Positions 45,624 through 53,110 of a stretch of DNA of 64,000 nt are shown in pieces. This DNA is from Candidatus Krumholzibacteriota bacterium (GTDB taxonomy: Bacteria; Krumholzibacteriota; Krumholzibacteriia; Krumholzibacteriales; Krumholzibacteriaceae). The translations under genes were made by a program, and so were the position numbers. The notes under the pieces are model-generated. The model had not been told where the DNA came from, ran no database searches, and saw nothing but the letters and a program-made list of their open reading frames with translations. The stretch covers positions 62,001 through 126,000 of the forward strand of contig JAFGCX010000011.1 in the NCBI GenBank assembly GCA_016932415.1, in the 5' to 3' direction. How positions within the stretch are numbered: the stretch's first letter is position 1; each line of letters starts with the position of its first letter.

Positions 45624-46718
45624 CTAATACCACTTCCCTGCCAAATCAAGGAGGAGTTGGTCCCACATAAGTTCGACGTCGATGTTCCTTCTCAATCCCT
45701 GCGAGGCCAGATTCACTTTTCTGATGTCGGCACTGATATCCCTTCCCGCGGCAATATCGATCAAGTCTTTTCCCAATTCCTTCCCCAGCGCCACTGCTTC
45801 GCGCGGCGGAAGAGCCCCGGCGTTGAAAAGCAGTACCTGCCGCAGAAGGGATGTCATTTCTTTCAGAAGCGCGGCGGTTTCTTCGCGCGTATATTCATCG
45901 GCCATGACCTCCGCCTCGCCAGGAATCTGGCGCGCCTTGCCTTCAATGACGAGCTTCAGCGCCTGGACGGCGTCATTTCGAAGCCTCAGAAACCTTTCGT
46001 CAAGAAAATCAGTCCCCCGGCGAAGATTTCCACCAGCCCGCAGAGCCAGTTCTCCCGCCTCTTTCTTTTCGACAGAATAGAATTTTTCAAGAAACTTCGC
46101 CGTCGTGCTCTCCGGAAGGTGATCGAATCTGATCTCCTGGCACCTGGAAAGGATCGTCGGAAGAAGCCGTTCGGGAAATTCGGTCACCAGAATAAGAACG
46201 GCCGACGAAGGAGGCTCTTCCAGAAGCTTGAGAAAAGCATTTTGCGCCTCGATTGTCGCCATGTGCGCCTCAAAAAGTATTACCGGAGAATATTTTCCCT
46301 CGAAAGGATGTTTCGACAGCGTCTCGACAAGCATCCTTATAATATCGATCCCGATGCTCCTCGCCTTGCTTCCGAACTCTCCCTTTTCGAAAAAATTCTC
46401 CCTTCTGCTTTCGATGATCACCGGAAGGGTCTTCTCGACCGGTCCGGACGGAAGCGGATAGACAAGATGGAGATCGGGATACTCCAGCCTTCCCGCTTTC
46501 AGGCATGCCGGGCATCTTTCTGCGGGGCACCTGTCCGGCGCGAGGCAGTTGAGTCTCGACGCGAGGGAAAAGGCGGCAAGTTCTTTTCCGGAACCTTCCG
46601 GTCCGGTAAAGAGAAGCGAAGACGGGATCTTTCCCGTCTCAAGCATCGTTGATATTATCTCCGCCTGCCTTTGCTGACCTTTCGCGATCAGCGAAGCTGC
46701 ACCAAGGATATCGATCAC
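45624..46718 (-). CDS. holB: DNA polymerase III delta' subunit
   Basis: A clamp-loader subunit that helps open the sliding clamp during replication. The 364-residue protein has the AAA+ fold with a degenerate P-loop, GPEGSGKE (39-46), where the usual Ser or Thr is Glu; this loss of ATP binding is typical of delta'. A zinc-binding set of four cysteines follows (NCLAPDRCPAERCPACL). The sensor-1-like FLKLLEEPPSSAVLILVTEF and the SRCQEIRFDHL segment are well conserved. The helical C-terminal collar domain is less so. It overlaps the envC-like gene by 4 bases and precedes ricT by 95 bases, in which I see no clear promoter. Confidence 0.9.
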   Translation of the reverse strand: MIDILGAASLIAKGQQRQAEIISTMLETGKIPSSLLFTGPEGSGKELAAFSLASRLNCLAPDRCPAERCPACLKAGRLEYPDLHLVYPLPSGPVEKTLPVIIESRRENFFEKGEFGSKARSIGIDIIRMLVETLSKHPFEGKYSPVILFEAHMATIEAQNAFLKLLEEPPSSAVLILVTEFPERLLPTILSRCQEIRFDHLPESTTAKFLEKFYSVEKKEAGELALRAGGNLRRGTDFLDERFLRLRNDAVQALKLVIEGKARQIPGEAEVMADEYTREETAALLKEMTSLLRQVLLFNAGALPPREAVALGKELGKDLIDIAAGRDISADIRKVNLASQGLRRNIDVELMWDQLLLDLAGKWY

Positions 46719-47911
46719 TTTCCCCCTTTCTCAAGCCATTCTCCCGGATCAAGCGCCTTTTTTGATTTTCTTATCTCGAAATGCAGCGCGCTTTTCGCCA
46801 CATCTCCCGGTCCGAGAGTCTCGGCGATCAACCCTCCCCTCTCGACCTGCGTCCCCTGTCTGGCGAAGATCTCGGCTATATGCGCGTAAAGAGTATAATA
46901 GCCGTCGCCGTGATTTAGTATTATGCAGTTTCCATATCCGGGCAGGACACCTGAAAAATCCACACGCCCCCTTCCGACCGCCAGGACCGGCTCACCCGGC
47001 CTTGTCTCAATGTCTATCCCGGTATTATAGGTGACCGTCCCGAATTCAGGATGCTTGAACCTGCCGAACCTCTTTACAATATTTCCCGTTACCGGCCTGC
47101 TCAACCTGCCCTTTAACGAGGCAAAATCCTTTTCCCCGTATTCCCCCCATGCCTGGGCCTGTTCGATCCTTGCCTTTTCAAGTTCCTCTATGAAATTCTG
47201 CATCTTCTTCTCGGCTTCGGCAAGCTCGGCGACTTTTTTCTCGTATCCCTTTTTGTCAGATTGTATTTTCCCGACGATATCTTTCTGTTTTTTCTCATTC
47301 TGTCTCAGTTTCCCGAGTTCTTCCCTTTTTTCTTTGCTGGATATCGAGACTTCAAAAAGGACCTGGGTAATCTGCGATTCCTGCTCCCTGATCTCTTCCC
47401 TGCGTTTCCTGACGTCCTCGACCAGGTCGGCATCCCTTTCGGCGATCAGCGAGATAAATTTATATCTTTGAAGCAGATCGGCAAAATTCTCCGCTTCGAG
47501 GATCTCCGCCCACGTGTGCCTCGGCCCGTTTTTATATATCTCTCTCAACCGCCTGGAAAGGACTTCCCGCCTTTGCCAGTATATCTGTTCGTTCATTTCG
47601 AGGTCGACCCTGAGGCTTTCCGAGCTTTCTTCAAGCATCGCCTTTTTCTCTTCGAGCCCATCGAGGAGCTTACCGGTCAGCGCGGCTTCTTCCCTGAGTT
47701 TTTTCAGATATTCCGATTCGTTTTTTTCCCGTTTCTCAAGATCTTTTATCTTCTTTCTCTGCTGTTCGATCTGGCTGCGAAGGTCCTGCAATTCGTTTTC
47801 TTTCTTTGTTATCTTTCCACTCAGATCGTTTTCCTGGGCGTGCCCCGGCTCCACGAGAAGCGCCGCCGCGAGTGCAAGGTGGCAGATGATTATTTTTGCA
47901 AGGTATCTCAT
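46715..47911 (-). CDS. envC: EnvC-like murein hydrolase activator (coiled coil + degenerate LytM)
   Basis: A 398-residue secreted protein: signal peptide (about 1-25), a long coiled coil (about 28-255) and a C-terminal M23/LytM domain (about 285-395). In Escherichia coli EnvC is recruited by FtsEX and activates cell-wall amidases at the septum; it has itself lost peptidase activity. The same loss is seen here: the first zinc ligand, normally His in HxGIDI, is Asn (NTGIDIETRPGEPVLA), while the Asp, the LYAHIAE His and the final LHFEIRKS His remain. Position directly after ftsE and ftsX supports this role. The frame overlaps holB by 4 bases. A true peptidase cannot be fully excluded but is unlikely. 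Confidence 0.88.
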   Translation of the reverse strand: MRYLAKIIICHLALAAALLVEPGHAQENDLSGKITKKENELQDLRSQIEQQRKKIKDLEKREKNESEYLKKLREEAALTGKLLDGLEEKKAMLEESSESLRVDLEMNEQIYWQRREVLSRRLREIYKNGPRHTWAEILEAENFADLLQRYKFISLIAERDADLVEDVRKRREEIREQESQITQVLFEVSISSKEKREELGKLRQNEKKQKDIVGKIQSDKKGYEKKVAELAEAEKKMQNFIEELEKARIEQAQAWGEYGEKDFASLKGRLSRPVTGNIVKRFGRFKHPEFGTVTYNTGIDIETRPGEPVLAVGRGRVDFSGVLPGYGNCIILNHGDGYYTLYAHIAEIFARQGTQVERGGLIAETLGPGDVAKSALHFEIRKSKKALDPGEWLEKGGK

Positions 47912-47927
47912 TAGACTATAGAACGGT

Positions 47928-48797
47928 TTATGATCTTAAAAATCTCCTCAGGGCGGCATAACTTCCTACCGCGCCGAGCAGGGCGCAGAGAAAGACGAAG
48001 AGCGCTATAGCGTCCAGTCGAATAAAGACGAGGTCATGGATATATCGACTGGCAAACGCGTGGATGACTCCGAGCAGCCCCACGGCCAGGATCGAAGATA
48101 CGATTCCCTGCAAAGCCCCCTCTATTATGAAGGGGATCTCAATATATCTGTTTGTCGCCCCGACGAGCTTGAGGATATCTATCGTTGCCCTGCTGTTGAA
48201 TATCGTCAACCTGACAGTATTCGAAATCACGAATATCACGGAAAGAAAGACTATAAGGCCAAGGACAAGGTCTATTATGTAAAAGCTTCTCACCAGCCTC
48301 TCGCCCTTTTCGAACCACCGCTTTCCGAACCTTACTTCTTCGACTCCTTCCCAGGCGGCGATCCTTCCGGCAATCGCGTCCATCATACCACTACTTACAT
48401 ACCCTTCCTTCAGCTTGAGCCTGTATGCGTCAGGCAGCGGGTTGGAGTCAAGGGCATCGAGAAGCTCGTTCCCTTCTCCGAGAGTCTCCCGAAAATCTAC
48501 GAGCGCTTCCTCCCTGGAGATAAAGACGACTTCCTCGACGCCTGTCTCCGATAACAATTTCACCTGGATCTCCCTGGACCGTTCTTCGTCAAGACCCTCG
48601 TCGAGATAAACGTACATCCTCGTCTCTTTGCTTGTTTTGTCTATGAAACCGGCGATATTGAGGGTCACCATCAGAAAAACGACCAGTATCAGCAGAGACA
48701 GCCCCATGATGATCACTGAGATCAGATTCGCAGTCTTGCGTCTCCAGAGCATGCTGACTGATTCGTCGAGTATGTACCTGAATTCGTTTATCTTCAT
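47928..48797 (-). CDS. ftsX: Cell division protein FtsX
   Basis: The membrane half of the FtsEX ABC complex that controls cell-wall hydrolysis at the division site. The 289-residue protein has the FtsX layout: a cytoplasmic N-terminus, helix 1 (about 24-47), a periplasmic domain (about 50-165; YVYLDEGLDEERSREIQVKL), then three helices with the FtsX/MacB core (LKLVGATNRYIEIPFIIEGALQG). The KLVGAT segment and its surroundings are the most conserved part of the family. Its ATG overlaps the ftsE stop by 4 bases and the envC-like gene follows after 16 bases. FtsEX-EnvC together form one functional unit. Confidence 0.95.
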   Translation of the reverse strand: MKINEFRYILDESVSMLWRRKTANLISVIIMGLSLLILVVFLMVTLNIAGFIDKTSKETRMYVYLDEGLDEERSREIQVKLLSETGVEEVVFISREEALVDFRETLGEGNELLDALDSNPLPDAYRLKLKEGYVSSGMMDAIAGRIAAWEGVEEVRFGKRWFEKGERLVRSFYIIDLVLGLIVFLSVIFVISNTVRLTIFNSRATIDILKLVGATNRYIEIPFIIEGALQGIVSSILAVGLLGVIHAFASRYIHDLVFIRLDAIALFVFLCALLGAVGSYAALRRFLRS

Positions 48798-49576
48798 TCT
48801 TCGTCCCCGCCGGTTATTTCATGCCCCGAAAGTCTTTCGGCGCTTTCGCTGACGCTTGATTCGTCTATCCTGTCTCTGATGTCACCTATATAGATTTTTT
48901 CGCTGTCCCTTACTATCGTGCCGTTTTCAAGATATATGATCCTCTGTCCGAAACTTCTGACAAGGTTTATGTCATGAGTAGCCATCAGGACGGCAGTGCC
49001 GCCGGCATTTATTTTAAACAGAAGCTCAAGTATATTCTTTGTCGCGACAGGATCGAGATTTCCGGTCGGTTCGTCGGCGAGAAGGATCGACGGTCTGTTC
49101 GCCACGGCCCTTGCTATCGCCACTCGCTGCTGTTCTCCACCGGATAGAGTCCGGGGATATTCGTACCGTTTGTGATAAAGTCCTACCCGCGTGAGAATGT
49201 CAGTCATCTGGCGCTTGATCTCACCCATCCGCAGACCTGTCACCTTCATCGCCAGCGCTATATTCTCAAAGACCGTGCGATCGTCCAGGAGCCGGAAATC
49301 CTGAAAGATGATCCCCATTCTTCGTCGAAGGTCCGGGATTGTCTTTCTTTTCATCCTCGATGAGACGTACGGGCCAACGACGACTTCTCCCGAGGCGGGA
49401 ATATCATCCATATACAGCATCTTCAGGAGTGTGCTCTTTCCGGCGCCGCTCGGACCGACAAGAAAGACGATCTCTCCATTCGAGATCTGGAGATTGACGT
49501 CTGTCAGGCTGAAATGCCTGCCCAGATCCTTTGAAAGGTGATAGACCCCCGCGATTATCCTTTTTTCCTGCGTCAT
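48794..49576 (-). CDS. ftsE: Cell division ATP-binding protein FtsE
   Basis: The ATPase of FtsEX. The 260-residue ABC protein has Walker A GPSGAGKST (41-49), the signature LSGGEQQRVAIARA, Walker B ILLADEPTGNLD and the switch His in MATHDINL. The tail after residue 220 (SEKIYIGDIRDRIDESSVSE) is longer than in enterobacterial FtsE. ATG 49576 is chosen because family members start a few residues before the first strand (YHLSKDLGRHFSLTDVNLQI); the open frame could be extended to 49630 inside pdxA. It begins 8 bases after pdxA ends. Confidence 0.95.
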   Translation of the reverse strand: MTQEKRIIAGVYHLSKDLGRHFSLTDVNLQISNGEIVFLVGPSGAGKSTLLKMLYMDDIPASGEVVVGPYVSSRMKRKTIPDLRRRMGIIFQDFRLLDDRTVFENIALAMKVTGLRMGEIKRQMTDILTRVGLYHKRYEYPRTLSGGEQQRVAIARAVANRPSILLADEPTGNLDPVATKNILELLFKINAGGTAVLMATHDINLVRSFGQRIIYLENGTIVRDSEKIYIGDIRDRIDESSVSESAERLSGHEITGGDEE

Positions 49577-49583
49577 CCCGATA

Positions 49584-50597
49584 TCAGACCCCTGTTTTTT
49601 CCTTCCTCTTCGAGAGACACTGCTCGGCAAGAGTGAGAGCCGCTTCGAGGCTTCCGGTCGAGGCGACAGACTTTCCCGCGATATCGTAGGCTGTTCCGTG
49701 ACAGACCGAAGTCCTGATAATCGGAAGCCCTATCGTCATATTAACTCCGCCGGTGAATCCGTTGATCTTGAAAGGTATCATGCCCTGATCATGATAAAGG
49801 GCGATAAAAGCGTCTGCTTTTTTATTCTCCCGGGAACAGAAAAGAGTGTCGGCGGGGACGGGGCCGTCCGCGTCTATCCCTTCGGCCCTTAACTTTTCAA
49901 TGGCAGGCGCTATTATATCGATCTCTTCCCTTCCGTTTATCCCTCCATCGCCGGCATGCGGATTGAGCGCGGCGACCCTGATCACGGGGGCCTTAATCCC
50001 GAAATCCCTGACAAGGGAATCCCTCGTGACCCTCACTCCCGTAATTATGAGATCTTCCGTTATCTGAGCGGAGACGCCGGCGAGAGGAATATCTCTCGTC
50101 AATATCAGTATCCTCAGCTTTCCCGAGACCATCAGCATCTGGCAATCGGGCGCGTCCATCAATTCCGACAACATCGCCGTATGGCCGTTATAATGATAGC
50201 CCCCGAGATGAAGCGCTTCTTTCGATGCCGGACCCGTCACTATCCCATCGATGAGTCCCTGTTTCGCCATATTTATCGCCAGTTCGACCGAACGGCCCGA
50301 GATCAGGCCGCTTTCAGCGGAGGGACATCCCTGTTCGACGTCAAGACCCCCGGTAAGATCGATGAACGCGGGAAATGCCACCGGTCTCTTTCCCGAAAGA
50401 GCCTCTTCCGCCGTAACCGCCTCTGCCGCGACCGACACTTCCTCTCCGAGTTCCTTGTTCATCGGCCCGAGACTACCTATGATCCATAGATCCGATCGGT
50501 CCAGCCGGCCCCTTCCGAGTAATGTCGTGACGATCTCGGGACCTATTCCCGCCGGGTCGCCGATCGTGAGCGCGATCCTCCGCCTTGTCTCACGCAT
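49584..50597 (-). CDS. pdxA: 4-hydroxythreonine-4-phosphate dehydrogenase PdxA
   Basis: Oxidises 4-phosphohydroxy-L-threonine with NAD(P)+ to give the amino-ketone that PdxJ uses, in vitamin B6 synthesis. The 337-residue length is usual. Conserved blocks are LTIGDPAGIGPEI (about 9-21), GPASKEALHLGGYHYNGHTA with two metal or substrate ligands, RVAALNPHAGDGG, ALYHDQGMIPFK and GLPIIRTSVCHGTAYDIAGK near the C-terminus. ATG 50597 has a strong GGAGG 5 bases upstream, inside the end of the S4 gene; an upstream TTG at 50621 is less likely. It overlaps the S4 gene by 8 bases. Confidence 0.96.
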   Translation of the reverse strand: MRETRRRIALTIGDPAGIGPEIVTTLLGRGRLDRSDLWIIGSLGPMNKELGEEVSVAAEAVTAEEALSGKRPVAFPAFIDLTGGLDVEQGCPSAESGLISGRSVELAINMAKQGLIDGIVTGPASKEALHLGGYHYNGHTAMLSELMDAPDCQMLMVSGKLRILILTRDIPLAGVSAQITEDLIITGVRVTRDSLVRDFGIKAPVIRVAALNPHAGDGGINGREEIDIIAPAIEKLRAEGIDADGPVPADTLFCSRENKKADAFIALYHDQGMIPFKINGFTGGVNMTIGLPIIRTSVCHGTAYDIAGKSVASTGSLEAALTLAEQCLSKRKEKTGV

Positions 50598-50874
50598 TCC
50601 AGCCTCCACTGTCTCCTTCAAGAGGAGTCTCCCGGATGACTCTGAAGTATTCCGCTCTGTCCTTCCTTGAAATCTGCCCGGTGGGGATCCGCGTAAGTTC
50701 GATCACCGTCAGCCGTTCAGGAAACCTTATTTCCACTCTGTCTCCGATCGAGACGATGCTGGAAGGTTTTACGGCCCTTCCATTGAGCTTTATGCTCCCC
50801 GCTTCGCATCCTTTTCTCGCAAGGGTGCGCGTCTTGATCAGACATAGCGCTTTGAGCAGCAGGTCGATCCTCAT
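50590..50874 (-). CDS. Small S4-domain RNA-binding protein (Hsp15-like)
   Basis: A 94-residue protein, almost only an S4 domain: MRIDLLLKALCLIKTRTLARKGC followed by GSIKLNGRAVKPSSIVSIGD and a beta strand VEIRFPERLTVIEL. The pattern R-x-D-x-x-L-x-x-x-x-x-x-K-T-R-x-x-A is the same as in Hsp15 (HslR) and the RqcH-associated RqcP proteins, which bind stalled 50S subunits with tRNA. No RqcH gene is in this window, so I do not assign a symbol. It overlaps the surA-like gene upstream by 4 bases (ATGA) and pdxA downstream by 8, so it is fully embedded in the operon. Confidence 0.85.
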   Translation of the reverse strand: MRIDLLLKALCLIKTRTLARKGCEAGSIKLNGRAVKPSSIVSIGDRVEIRFPERLTVIELTRIPTGQISRKDRAEYFRVIRETPLEGDSGGWNA

Positions 50875-52187
50875 CGCTCCTCTTCGCTCTTTATGTCGAC
50901 GTGATATATTTCCTTGAGGTTCGCCACGTAATCCTCGAACGTCTTCATAAAGCTCTCTCTCTGGATCAGATCCCTTATCCTTTCTCTCGCTTCATCAAGG
51001 TTGAACGGCCTCTCTTCGGTCCATCCATTGACCTTGATGATCCTGAAACCCTTTTCCTCCTCGACCAGAGGGGCTATCTCCCCCGCTTTCAGCCCCTGGA
51101 TCGATTCAAGAAAAAACGCGGGAAGCCTGTTCACGGCGATCTCTCCTATATTTCCGCCGTCTTCTTTCGTACTCCAGTCTTCAGAGTAGAGCCTTGCCAT
51201 CTCGGCAAAATCGGCGCCATTGATGATATCCTCCCTGATCTTTTCCGCCATGGCACGCGTCGCGTCGACATCGGTATCTATCTTGATCAGTATATGCCGC
51301 AATTTTATTTCATCGCCGCTGACCTCTTCCAGTTTTATCAGGTGAATTCCATGCTCTGTCATCACGGGACCGCTGACCTCGGAGACTGTCAATTTCCGGA
51401 CCGCTTCCTCGAACCGGGGATTGTCGAGATCCTCGAGTTTTAAAAACCCCAGGCTTCCACCGTATTTGGCGCTTGGCCCCTCGGAAAATGATTTTGCCGT
51501 TTCAGCGAAATCGGCTCCTTCCTCAAGCCTTTTCTGTATTTCCGCGATCTTCGCCATCGCGGCTTCCTCCGCGCTTTTCTCGGCCTTCATATAGATAAGT
51601 ATCTGGGCAAGAGAGACCGTTCCGGGGCGCTTCTCGAACTCGTTATAATGCTCCCTGTAATATTTCCGGATGTCATCTTCCGTCACTTTTTCATTCATCA
51701 GCCCTTCACGGTATTTCAGGCTTTCTATCAACGCATTCGCCCTGATCTTCTCCCTCCACTGGGATTCAAGCTGTTCAAGGGTGATGCCCGCCTTCGCCAG
51801 TTCGACATCAAGCGCGTCTCTGCCGCCTATCGCTCGAATATTCTCGTTAAGTATCCGGTCGACCTCGGACTCAATCCTCTCCTCAGCCACTTCGATCCCC
51901 AGCTTTTCGGCGTGCACGACCAGAAGAAGATGTGACACCAGTCCGTCAAGGATCTCCTCCCTTTTCTGTTTTTCCTCGGAAGCCGGCAGGCTTGTCTTCT
52001 GAAGCTGCATGAGCAGCTGCTGGTATTCCATCTCTATGTCACTTGCAAGCAAAGCCCTGTCCTGGACTATAGCGACGACCCTGTCGATGACTTCCCGATC
52101 TTTTTCTTCCCCTTCGGCCGGCAATGACAACGCGGCTGACAACGCAACGAAAAATGCCGCGAAAACGACTCTCTTCAATCCCTTCAC
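50871..52187 (-). CDS. surA: SurA-like periplasmic chaperone / peptidyl-prolyl isomerase
   Basis: A 438-residue protein with a signal peptide (about 1-25), a SurA N-terminal helical domain (about 35-175; VIDRVVAIVQDRALLASDIE is typical) and two parvulin (PpiC) domains (about 185-280 and 292-385). The repeats can be seen as YGGSLGFLKLEDL and GGNIGEIAVNRL, each followed by the conserved G-x-H-I-I/G-F-R-I-I-K strand. SurA escorts outer-membrane proteins to the Bam complex. This fits its place beside two lipoprotein isomerases. It starts at GTG 52187 with GGGAGGAAC upstream and overlaps both neighbours by 4 bases. Confidence 0.9.
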   Translation of the reverse strand: MKGLKRVVFAAFFVALSAALSLPAEGEEKDREVIDRVVAIVQDRALLASDIEMEYQQLLMQLQKTSLPASEEKQKREEILDGLVSHLLLVVHAEKLGIEVAEERIESEVDRILNENIRAIGGRDALDVELAKAGITLEQLESQWREKIRANALIESLKYREGLMNEKVTEDDIRKYYREHYNEFEKRPGTVSLAQILIYMKAEKSAEEAAMAKIAEIQKRLEEGADFAETAKSFSEGPSAKYGGSLGFLKLEDLDNPRFEEAVRKLTVSEVSGPVMTEHGIHLIKLEEVSGDEIKLRHILIKIDTDVDATRAMAEKIREDIINGADFAEMARLYSEDWSTKEDGGNIGEIAVNRLPAFFLESIQGLKAGEIAPLVEEEKGFRIIKVNGWTEERPFNLDEARERIRDLIQRESFMKTFEDYVANLKEIYHVDIKSEEER

Positions 52188-53095
52188 AACTGTTCCTCCC
52201 TTTCCGGAACCGTGTCTCCGCTCACCGGATTTTCAGCCGGGACATCTGCCAGCGGCACGTAATTCTTTTCGAAATATTCTATGTCGGTTGAATTTCTCAA
52301 CGCCCCGGTGAACTCCTTGAATGCTTTTTCCCGTTTCTCCATGATCAGCCGGCTCATGATCCCTCCCCTGATCTCATCGAGGGAGACTTTCACCCGGGCT
52401 TCGCGCATACCGACCATCTTTATTATGTGAAATCCGAAGTCAGATTCTACGATCCCGCTGACCTCGTCCGGTTTAAGGTCGAAGATCACAGTCTCGAATT
52501 CAGGGATCATATTCCCTTTTGTCAGATACCCGAGATCTCCCCCGCGTTTGGCGACCGGATCGACAGAATACCTGTTCGCGACCCACGCGAACTGTTTTGT
52601 CTTCAGAAGCTCCTGGACTTCCTCGGCCTCTTCCAGGGTATTTACCAGAATATGCCTGACCCTGTACTCGTATTTATACTCATCTCCATGACGGATGAAG
52701 TAATCCTCGATCTCTTCCTCGCTCACCTGGATCCGTTCTCGCAGTTCGAGAAAGATCAGGTGATCGGCCAGAAATTCTTTTTCAAGCCCCTTTATCCTCG
52801 CCCTTACGCGTGGATCGTTCTGAAGCCCTCTGCGAAGAGCTTCCCGGTAGAGGATCTCCAATTCTACCCAGTGCTGTATGAACCTGCTTTTTTCCTCGAC
52901 GGAAAAGGGGATCTTTTCGCTTTCCGGCAGCAGGTTCTCAAGCTTATCGTCAGTCAGCACGATATCGCCGACTCTTACTATCGCTCCCGCCGGGATCGCG
53001 CGCGCGTTATTTTTTTCCGTTTCCGCGCAGCCGGTTATCGCCGCCACCACCAGAAAAAAAGCGATCGGCAATCCGGCCTGTCTCCCGTTTTTCAA
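52184..53095 (-). CDS. Lipoprotein peptidyl-prolyl isomerase (PrsA-like)
   Basis: A 303-residue protein with a lipoprotein signal (AFFLVVAAITGC, Cys at about 23). One parvulin domain (about 144-235; VRHILVNTLEEAEEVQELLK, GGDLGYLTKGNMIPEFE, DFGFHIIKMVG) is flanked by SurA/PrsA-type helices. It should be anchored in a membrane and act on exported proteins. It starts at TTG 53095 with GGTGG about 5 bases upstream; there is no other start before the signal peptide. It lies between the SurA-like gene and a larger lipoprotein isomerase. The three together look like one chaperone set rather than redundant copies, as their domain numbers differ. Confidence 0.88.
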   Translation of the reverse strand: MKNGRQAGLPIAFFLVVAAITGCAETEKNNARAIPAGAIVRVGDIVLTDDKLENLLPESEKIPFSVEEKSRFIQHWVELEILYREALRRGLQNDPRVRARIKGLEKEFLADHLIFLELRERIQVSEEEIEDYFIRHGDEYKYEYRVRHILVNTLEEAEEVQELLKTKQFAWVANRYSVDPVAKRGGDLGYLTKGNMIPEFETVIFDLKPDEVSGIVESDFGFHIIKMVGMREARVKVSLDEIRGGIMSRLIMEKREKAFKEFTGALRNSTDIEYFEKNYVPLADVPAENPVSGDTVPEREEQL

Positions 53096-53110
53096 TTAGC
53101 CACCAGCCTT

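Noticed and set aside
45657-46652. A 331-codon plus-strand frame opposite holB
   Set aside because: Composition is Arg/Lys/Phe-rich, typical of antisense translation; holB on the other strand has all family motifs.
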